From Gnetum montanum (Eukaryota; Streptophyta; Gnetopsida; Gnetales; Gnetaceae), in NCBI GenBank assembly GCA_015680685.1, contig MNCI01015841.1, forward strand, positions 115,982 through 179,981: 64,000 nucleotides of DNA, written 5' to 3'. A model generated the notes under the pieces. That model was not told the origin of the DNA and made no database searches. It saw only the letters and a program-made list of their open reading frames with translations. A program made the position numbers and the translations under genes. Numbering within the stretch: the first letter of the stretch is position 1; every line of letters begins with the position of its first letter. Positions 56,043 through 64,000 of this stretch are shown piece by piece.

Positions 56043-56906
56043 TGATGAAGTGTATTTTATCTAATATCAGAGCCTTGATATTAGATACCTGATATCAAGG
56101 ACCATGAAGTGATGTTGAATATCTAATATCGTAGGACATGTGCTAGCCTATAAATATAGGACTCAAGCACATGGTTTGGAATAGTTTTTATCATAGCATA
56201 GTAGATATCTTATAATTTCTTTTCTCTAGAGTTAGAATATTTTCCAAAGTTCCCGTAGTAGAAGTCATTGAGTGTACAAGTCTTTATTCAAGCACTGTTG
56301 TACCTGAGCATGGCAATGTGTGCAACAATAAAGATAAGCTTTCTGATAAACCTTACAACACCTTGGCCAAGTTAACTATTTTATTTATGCATTTAATGTA
56401 TTATGCAATTTTAATTCCAAGTAATTAAGCTAAATTAAGCTAAGTTACATTAACTAAGTTAAATAGCAATTAATTAAGCACATAAGTACGATTAATTCGA
56501 GTATACACATGACACTTGGTAATCCCAGCAATACTTAATGTTTGGTAATCCAGTAGTATTATACATGTTTAGGATGTGTATGGAAAGTGGAAGAGGATAC
56601 TTATGTTAGGATTAGTTAGAGATTAATGAGTTAGTTAGATTAAATTAGCCATTAAATTACTTCATTCTTTTATTTTAAGCACTAAGAACATAAGCATAAA
56701 AAATGATAAAAATCAAATGCCTTAGGTGTACTTAACCATACCTTTGCATTTCACAAGTGTAACTAGGAAGACAAAGATTGTAAAGATTAGATTTCACTTC
56801 CTAGAACTAGTGTACTTGAAGACTTAAGGTCTATGGAATTTGACTGGATTGTGCATGAATGTTGATGATTCGTATGGTTGAGCATAGGGGTATTCGTCAC
56901 TTATCA
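56043..56906 (+). repeat. 3' LTR of element C
   Basis: Starts TGATGAAGTG and ends ACTTATCA, 864 bp. Matches 53928-54787 with many substitutions. Confidence 0.8.
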
Positions 56907-57585
56907 ACTACAAACATGATTTGTCATACATATAATAAAACTTACAGTTTGCCTATAGAAAATTAGCATGTAGACATAACCTCCTCTTCTAAATATTTTA
57001 GTGTAGACTACTCTTGCAATTACAAATGGGCTTAATGCGTTACTAAAAGAATTGCAAGTGGTGTTAAAAACTTATTTTCTTTAAAAATTAAATGTAAGAA
57101 GAAATCTATGTTGGCTTGGGATATTTAAAAACAAGTCTATCATATTATTGTTTAACCAACCATTCCTTGCAATTGTGTTATATATGGTTCTAATCTAGCA
57201 AATAAATTTTAGAAATAAATAAATAAAATGTTGAAGGTTTAACTATTTATGAATTCAAAGTGATGAGATAAAGATAATATAATATTATGCTTCTTGAAGT
57301 AGAGATGATACCCTTAGAAGTTGGAGCTATTTGTCAGTTTATATTCTACACTCATAATCTCTTTGAATTCTCATTGGATAGATACCCAAAAGAAGTGATG
57401 ATAGAAAGTTGAGATAAAGGATTTTTTCATGAGGAAGCTTTATAGCTTAATAAAATGTAATATTCAAAAGTAAATTATTTATTCTAGTCCAAACCAAGTT
57501 TGGAAATTTGTAAATAAATAGTATTTCAAAAACTTTTAAAAAATGTAGAGGGAATACCTAAAAAACTTTATTTCAAAATACCTAT
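56907..57585. other. No gene; AT-rich
   Basis: Nothing recognisable before the LINE. Confidence 0.4.
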
Positions 57586-57589
57586 TGTA

Positions 57590-58200
57590 AGAGTATTTTC
57601 CCAATAGCTATTATGTCTCTTCTCACCATGAACATGGTAAAGGGGGAGCTATAATTCTTCTTCATAGTAAGTGGTAGGAGTTTGTTATTACTCATAGTTA
57701 TGATAATTTAGGGCATTGTCATTGGCTTCAATTATAGTATGCTAATGAAATCCTAGGGATGATTTCCATTTACGCTCCTTGTAACCTGAATGACTAGATG
57801 CTTTTTGAAATTGGCTCAGGCACAACTTGCCCACAACTAATTAGATCATTGTGGGAGACTTTAATGTGATTGATCATCTATAGGATAAGTTTGGAGGATA
57901 GAGAGGTGGTTTAGACAACAAGGAACTTTCTGTTTGGCTTCTATTGAAGAGCAAATTGAATTTGCAAGAAGCTTATGGAAACTACCCCTCTTCTAGTATT
58001 TCTTATTGGTTTACTTGGAGCAATTATAGACATGGAGAATCCTACATTTCTTCTAGATTGGATTGGGTTTACCTATCTATAAATGCTTCTATTCAATTTA
58101 CTACCACAAATGGTGCTCCTATTTAGGGAGATTATACCCATCTTCTGTCAGATCATTGTCCTATCCGCTGGTCTCTTTCCCTCTCTAGCTACTCCCACTC
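57590..58200 (+). pseudogene. LINE endonuclease (AP-type) remnant
   Basis: Frames give HGKGGAIILL, MISIYAPCN (YAP motif), IIVGDFNVIDHL at about 57846-57880, YWFTWSNYRHGE at about 58004-58037, SRLDWVY and LLSDHCPIRW at about 58140-58170. These are the GDFN, TW.N, DR.. and SDH motifs of the apurinic-type endonuclease that nicks target DNA for target-primed reverse transcription. In-frame stops at 57881 and elsewhere. Confidence 0.85.
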
Positions 58201-58750
58201 TTCTAATGACCTTTATATTTGTAACACTACCTTTCTTTGTAGTTTCTCCCTTTGCTCTTTATTGATGCAAATATGGAATCTGCATCCTAAACCCCTTGGA
58301 GAAGACTGTTTGATTGACTAGTGGACTAATGTTTGTACTCACCTCTAGCGATTTTCCAAACATGTGGGTAAATTGGCGGCTTCAAGACTAAATTTTGATA
58401 ATTCCAACCTTCATAAAGAAATATCCTTATTATAAAATGCCATTAATAGAGGTGAAGCTACTGAGGCTTAATTCCATTGCTTGCAAATTGCCAAGGAGAA
58501 CATGTGTATGGTGGATCACCATGAAGCTAGAGGTGCTCACCTTCATGCCAGTCTTTCTTGGCTTCACATGGGTTACTAGGATACTAAAGAATTTTTTTGT
58601 CTCCTTAAAGGGGAACATCCAACCCCTAAAATCCCAGGTTTTCAAGTCGATGATAATATCTCTACCTCCAAGACTGACATTCTATAGGCTTTCTTTGAGT
58701 TCTACTCTCGAATTTTTTGAAAAGAAGATATTGATCCCACTGTAGTTAAT
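58201..58750 (+). pseudogene. LINE linker between endonuclease and RT
   Basis: Frames include RFSKHVGKLAASRLNF, LAIN.GEATEA and GFQVDDNISTSKTDIL.AFFEFYSRIF, the helical linker of plant L1 ORF2 proteins that ends before the RT. Confidence 0.65.
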
Positions 58751-59669
58751 ACCTGCTTAGGAGTTATTAACCCCAATCATTCCATCTTTGGTGATGCTTC
58801 TTTTCTTTCTAAACAAGATCTTGGTAAAGCTCTTCAACAACACCATGATGACAAAGTCCCTGGTATGGATGGTCTTCCTACAGAATCTTTCAAGAAATTC
58901 TGACCCACTCTTCAAGATACTATCTATAGTATGTATAAAGAAGCTCTTACGAAAGGTTCTTTTGGTAGAGTGATCAATGTTGGTATTATTAAGATTATAC
59001 TCAAGTTGGAAGATCGTATGTGCATTAGCAACTAGCACCTTGTCACTCTTTTAAATGTTATCTATAAAATTGTTGTTAAAGCTATAGTTAATAAATTAAA
59101 ACCTTTTCTTTCTCATCTCATAAGCAAAGAGGAAATTGGTTTTGTTCAAGGTAGGTATATTTTAGACAATGTCATTACGGCTATTAAGGGTATGCATTGG
59201 GCTTCTTCCACTGATCAAAAAGCCATTCTTCCTAAGCTTGATTTTGCAAAAGCTTATGACATGCTTGATTGGTCCTTTTTAAGAAGTATAGTTAAGCATC
59301 ATAACTTAGGTATTATTTTTGATAGACATCAGTTTTGTCATATGCCTCTTCAGTTATTTGTATTAATGAAACCTTATCTAAGGTTATTGAGCTTCAAAAA
59401 TCAGTATGACAAGGATGTCCTTTAGCTCCTTATCTTTTTATTCTAGTTGCTGATGCTTTTGGAGCTATTCTTAGATCTCATAATGAATTTATGAGGTTAA
59501 GAGGTATCTCTCTTCCAAAAGAAGGAAAGGATCTCATTTATAGCCAGTTTGCAGATAACACTTTTCTCACTTTTCTTGAGGACCATAATAATTTTAACGG
59601 TACCTTGGATTGCATTGACATCTATTGTAGAGCCTCAAGAGCTAAAATCAATTGGAAAAAAATGCAAGC
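58751..59669 (+). pseudogene. LINE reverse transcriptase remnant
   Basis: DDKVPGMDGLPTESFKKF (about 58850-58900) is the opening block of L1 RT. LKPFLSHLISKEEIGFVQGR follows, then KLDFAKAYDMLDW (motif A, about 59236-59275), QGCPLAPYLFIL (reads with a stop at the Q) and YSQFADNTF, where the usual FADD reads FADN. The second catalytic Asp is thus lost. Open pieces are 59192-59425 and 59491-59679. Confidence 0.88.
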
Positions 59670-59674
59670 TATTC
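59670..59674. repeat. Target-site duplication of the solo LTR, left copy (TATTC)
   Basis: Exact match to 60246-60250. Confidence 0.85.
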
Positions 59675-60245
59675 TGTGACATCCCATCCTCGGATGTCAT
59701 GGAAAATGTCAAATATACGATATATTAGACATTATGTGTACAAAGAAAACATACTGCGAAATATAAGTGATATTTAGCATTATGTATAAAGGAAATAATA
59801 GGAAAAATGCAGAAAAAGAAATAAAAGAATGCTTTATTGATATGGAAAGGTGTATCTGGAGAGTGCTCTGAGAGAGTTCCTTGGGGTTTTCTTCCTTTGG
59901 CATCTTATCCCTTAGAGGCAATCCAGCACTGCCACCATGGTTAGACCTATAACCTAACTAGAAGGGAGGGCTAGTCCCCTTTCTATTCCACTTCACCCAA
60001 CTCCCATTACTTACCTCTCTAGGCTCCGCAACTCCATGCTGGCATGACCTCTAACCCTGGGAATAAATGCCTTAGGTCAAACCCCCAAAGGTTACCTCAA
60101 GAGACACATTCGTTATTACAACATGCCCTTTTAGGTCTTAATTACAACTATCCTTTTGGGTCTTGTTAAGATAACAATAATATTTGTTATGAAGAGACAC
60201 CATCTTCATTAGGCAACCACATCATTTGGGAATGGGGATGTGACA
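59675..60245. repeat. Solo LTR inserted in the LINE
   Basis: Starts TGTGACATCCC and ends GGGGATGTGACA, near-perfect inverted ends, 571 bp, flanked by TATTC on both sides. No internal retrotransposon region, so it is probably left from recombination between two LTRs. The family is not assigned; orientation is not certain. Confidence 0.82.
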
Positions 60246-60250
60246 TATTC
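60246..60250. repeat. Target-site duplication of the solo LTR, right copy (TATTC)
   Basis: Exact match to 59670-59674; the LINE reading resumes here. Confidence 0.85.
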
Positions 60251-61640
60251 GATCTATCTTCTCTCCAAGACCTACTTGGACTTATCATTTTAATATCAAG
60301 TGGCTTTCTCCTACAAATGTTTTCACCCTTTTGGGTATCCCACTCCCACTACCTTATGGAATAATGTGGTGGAAAAAGTGAAACATAAAGCTTCAAAATG
60401 GGCTTCTAAACCCTTATCTCTTGTAGGTAGAATTATCTTTTTAATCATATTTTGAGCTCCACTCACATGTACTACTCTTCCTTTATGGCTCCTTCCAAAT
60501 CTTTCTTTTAGTGCATCAACAAAATTCTTAGGAATTTTTTATGGGGGGATAAGGACAATCACAAAGCTTTTCATCGAGTTGCTTAGGATATCTACACTTT
60601 AAGCAAGGAACATGGGAGCTTAGGCCTCACCTCTATTAAGCACCAAAGTATTCTCTTAGCCTTCAAGTGGGTCACTTATTGTATAGAAAGAGATGAAGCT
60701 TGGAAGATCCTTTTTAGGCATACTATTTCTCATCTTGGTAATCACCATAGATGGAAAAACACTCATTGGAGCAATTGGATCATTAGCGTAGGTTCTTAGA
60801 AGATTATAGGTTCTTTCTTATTCAAGCAAATTTGGCAGTGTTTGAGTCAACGTAAAGGCTTTTTGCAATGGAAACCTTCCTAGATAAGCTTGAACTCTTT
60901 GTCGATGCACTCCATTTGGTGGTCTCCTATTTTTTAAAGAAGTTTGGGTTGTCTCTATGATGAATTCTCTCATAGAGCCAATCATTTTGCTGATCACAAT
61001 ATCCATCATGTTGCTCAATTATTTACTACTATTAGGAATGATTTTACTACCCTCTCTTAGCAAGATGCCAAAGTAAAATGGGGGTTTCAAAGACAAGATT
61101 CTCTTATTTACCAACACATTGAGCATGTTCTCTCCAACTTTGGTGTTCCTTAGTTGCATAATAATACTCTTTGGTATGATGATTGGTTTTGGCTTGATGG
61201 TTCCCCTTTGCGTTCTTTATGCTTTTCTAAAGCCAAATCTTTGTTTCATGCACAAGAATTCCAACTCTCCACTTTAAATAGAAGATGGAGTGTGCATCTT
61301 GAGAAACACCATTGGAAAGCTATTTTTTATTGTGTTTGGACTTCCAAGGCCCAACCTAAGCACCATTTCTTTTTTTGGTCCTTAATTTATCAAGGTCTTT
61401 CCATTGGAAATAGGCTTCACTTAGGAGTTGATTGCCTAAATGCACCATTTGTAAAGCCAATGCCTCTTTTGTGCATGTCTTTGGGATTGCTTGTTCTCTC
61501 AACAAATTTGAAAGTGGTGTTAATCTCTCCAAGTTTTTATTCCTAACCATTATATGGGTTTTCCTCTATGTATCTTCAAAGATGACTGTGTTAAGTGACA
61601 CCTTCAAAAAACCTAGAAAATTCTCTTATTTGAGATTATT
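60251..61640 (+). pseudogene. LINE ORF2 post-RT region with zinc-finger-like end
   Basis: Frames give KHKASKWASKPLSLVGRI (about 60375-60430), RNFLWGDKD (about 60530-60560), HGSLGLTSIKHQSILLAFKW, TLWYDDWFWLDGSPL (about 61168-61210), PKHHFFFWSLIYQGLSIGNR and a CTICKA...HVF segment (about 61435-61475). These are the ordered motifs of the C-terminal half of plant L1 ORF2, ending in the CxxC/H zinc-finger-like domain. Stops and shifts abound. Confidence 0.8.
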
Positions 61641-64000
61641 TTCTTTATTTAGAAATGTTGTCTAGATGCTACCATTGACAGTATGTGTTGTTGTTTTGCT
61701 ATATGTAGTAATATGTGCATCTTTTTCCTATATGTATTTCGATCAAAGGCTTATGGAGCTTGAGTAAAGTGGATGTTTACTTTCACGTGTTCGCTTTTCA
61801 TGATGCTCTACATATATAGTTTGCTCTCTTTCTATTTGAGATCAAAGCATTACATTTTATGTTTGGCATTGTGCTTGATCAAGATATGGAGGCATATATT
61901 TTGGATGTGATTTTTTTGTTTGTCTAATTAGTGTGTTCTAATTCACTGTCTATCCAAGTCGGGGTTTAAGCCAAGTGTCGAGCTGCAATCTCAGTGTTTC
62001 TCTTGAGGTTCCAAAAATTTGTGCAACTTCCTTTTGTCTCTCGGAGATCTAAACCTGCATTTTTATTTTTGGGAAGGGTCTTTTTATTTTTTAAAACTCT
62101 ACTGCTCAATTTGTTTTTGGTTGTGCCGAAAGCATGGAATAGGTCGTACGTTTTTTTTTCTCATTTCCCCTCAATTCCGATTTTGCATACATTCATATGT
62201 TTTGTTATTTTTTAGGTATTTCCATATTTCCCTCTTTTTATTATTTAGGAATATGTGTATGTTTCATTATTTTTTAGGTATTTTCATATTTCCCTCTTTT
62301 TATTATTTAGGAATATGTGAAGTGTCTATTTGGTTGATTGAATCCTTGGATAATCTCTATAAATGTTGAGTCATTGGTTCATGAATCCAAACAAAAATCC
62401 CAAAAGAATTTAAGAAACAAAATCAAAATGGTAGCATCACCTCAAAATTGGGGCAACCAACCATTCCCCTAAGAAACTTAAAAAATTCAGAGTTGGATAT
62501 CATTGAACATTTATATTGGAGAAATAAAAGACATAGAGAAACACAATAGGGGTTATAAATTTTATAGGCTTTTCTTTATGAAATTGTTCATGGTTTTTCT
62601 TATTTAATGAATATTTGATATACTGTTGATCACATTGGACTTTCTAACAAGAATGGCTCTTTCCTTAATGAAATTTTTTGAATTAAATTGTTGGTTTTTT
62701 CATTTAATGAATATATGATGTACACTAGCAATTTCCAACCCTTTATGGGGCTTCCATGGTGAGAGTTTTGCTATCTAATCATCCTTGGCCTAGTGTCTAT
62801 TGTTTGTGTGGTGTTAGATAATTATGTAAATGTTAATTAATGATTTTTAATAGTGATCCACAAGCCCCAAGCCCCTGTTGTTGAAAATACTACACAAGAA
62901 GTGATAGCAATGTTTGATGAGATATGCATTCAGTTGATGATAAGAATTTGATAAGTGTTTGTTGAGAATGGTCAATATTTTAGAGTTTATTTTACTTTCT
63001 GAGGATTTAAGATGGGTAGAAAAGAGGCAACAATATGAACAATACATTAAAAAGAATTTGTTGAAGTTAAGCTTAAAGGTATGATATTGTGATCATATTT
63101 TCCCTTATGTTTAAGTATTTTCTTTAATCCTTAAGTAAAATATGTGTAATGTGTGGTAACAAAGAATAGAATATAAATATGGCATGGATGCCCTTTTAAC
63201 ACATTTAATGGTTAGGTTTACAATGGCTTATACTATATAACATTAAATGGTTAGTTAAGTTATTTGTGACATAAAATTATTTGCCTAACTCTTTAAAAGA
63301 TACATTTTAATAGTTTGACTCACTTTTGAAAAGAGTATCTTTCCCTTTGGAAGGATAACAACTTTCAAGGAATTTAGCAAAATTATCCTTGGTAGATTTT
63401 AAAGTAATGAATTTACATTTTTGATTTATGTTTTGGATGAAATTCAAAGGATGGATTTTGGAATTTTTTTATGAAACTTGAAAGGGTAGCAAAGGATTAT
63501 TTTGGATTCTAACAACAAAATCTAAAGGTCTTTGATTTGATGAATCCTTGCATTGTGAGTCCATGGATTTTCATGGATTTATGAAATTGAGAGGCTTACA
63601 CTTCTTATGTTGAAATTTAAAAATAATTAAAATGCAATAAAAATAATGGGTTTAACATATATTATAGGATTTATTTGGGTAAAGCTCTATGGAATCAATT
63701 GAAGTTAAATGATTTTATAAATATGAAAGTTTTTGTAGAGGTCCTAGTAAGTTTAATGCCTTGGGAAAATGATGGGTGATTTGTATTGTTGATACCAACC
63801 CCATGGCAATACCACATGTTTTATGTTATGTTGGATTTTCAAGGATGATGATAAGAAATATTCTCAATACACATTAAGGAAAGTAAAATTATGAAGTTAA
63901 GATATACAATTTATATATGCATTAACTATTGATGCAATTGGAGATTTGGAATGACAAAATGCATGTTGTTCACTTAGATCTTTAGGTCATGATTGAGTTG
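61641..64000. other. No gene; AT-rich, one tandem duplication
   Basis: No supported coding region. A 62-bp unit is present twice in tandem at about 62196-62319. The rest is unremarkable AT-rich sequence. Confidence 0.45.
62196..62319. repeat. Two-copy 62-bp tandem duplication
   Basis: The unit TATGTTT(T/C)(G/A)TTATTTTTTAGG... ending AGGAATATGTG is present twice with a few differences. Confidence 0.85.

Larger units (their letters stand above)
53928..56906 (+). mobile_element. Element C: small LTR retrotransposon, probably non-autonomous
   Basis: Two direct LTRs enclose only about 1.25 kb. A primer-binding site follows the left LTR. The internal part has a short gag-like start and no pol domain. 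Flanking bases AATAT and ACTAC match at three of five positions, so a target duplication is not demonstrable. The LTR family also occurs reversed at 834-1644 and about 52.9-53.7 kb. Confidence 0.75.
57590..61640 (+). mobile_element. L1-type LINE, 5'-truncated, with a solo LTR inserted
   Basis: ORF2 only: endonuclease, linker, reverse transcriptase, post-RT region and a zinc-finger-like end, all plus strand. The first ORF and the start of the endonuclease are missing, and I see no poly-A tail or target duplication. Many stops. A 571-bp solo LTR splits it at 59675. Confidence 0.85.

Noticed and set aside
53923-56911. Target duplication for element C
   Set aside because: AATAT and ACTAC agree at only three of five bases, which is not evidence.
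1-64000. tRNA, rRNA or intact host protein-coding genes
   Set aside because: I looked for cloverleaf-type and conserved rRNA segments and for long clean exons outside elements and found none I could support.

Overview
This window is plant nuclear DNA, most likely from a large-genome seed plant, with a gymnosperm as my best guess. I infer this from nested, very long Ty3/gypsy-type LTR retrotransposons, a plant L1-type LINE and the absence of any convincing host gene. The species cannot be fixed from the sequence. There are five single-N junctions, so this is a draft scaffold.

The layout is a Russian doll. Outermost is a decayed + strand Athila-like Ty3/gypsy element (called O) with gag tail, protease, RT, RNase H and integrase at about 1660-5399. 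Its integrase is split by a 36.6-kb insertion and resumes at 42022-42416. The insertion is element A (5400-42016, + strand). It has TG...CA LTRs at 5400-7193 and 40311-42016 and a perfect 5-bp target duplication AATGT. Element A is itself split inside its RNase H by element B (18320-36594, - strand). B has LTRs at 18320-19516 and 35399-36594 and target duplication ATAGT/ATAGC. With B removed, A is about 18.3 kb, and B is also about 18.3 kb. Both carry the two RNase H domains of the Tat (Ogre/Retand-like) lineage and share PBS and PPT sequences.

The notable biology is in A and B. In both, gag-protease is separated from RT-RNaseH-integrase by about 5-6 kb holding a long antisense gene (A: 16423-11783 on -; B: 25358-29834 on +). 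The two antisense genes are homologous along their length and share intron positions where I checked. Each begins with a domain resembling FCP1/NIF (HAD-type CTD phosphatase-like) proteins in which the catalytic acids are replaced the same way in both. A middle domain, an acidic stretch, a coiled-coil-like segment and an acidic tail follow. Each of the three coding modules is followed by a diverged tandem array with a common TAAACT core, always in the element's sense orientation. Each element also has its own short palindromic motif (GCTACGC/GCGTAGC in A, GCGTATACGC in B) clustered in its LTRs and in the first intron or leader of its antisense gene.

Right of 42.4 kb the window is AT-rich and decayed. 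It holds an unrecognised ORF cluster (48.3-49.6 kb), fragments of a small LTR family in both orientations (LTRs at 834-1644, about 52.9-53.7 kb, 53928-54787 and 56043-56906), a 5'-truncated L1-type LINE (57.6-61.6 kb) split by a solo LTR with target duplication TATTC (59675-60245), and featureless sequence to the end.

The assembly has visible faults. Three N junctions are flanked by identical duplicated sequence. A 768-bp block of A's RT between two Ns (17214-17981) is in reverse orientation.
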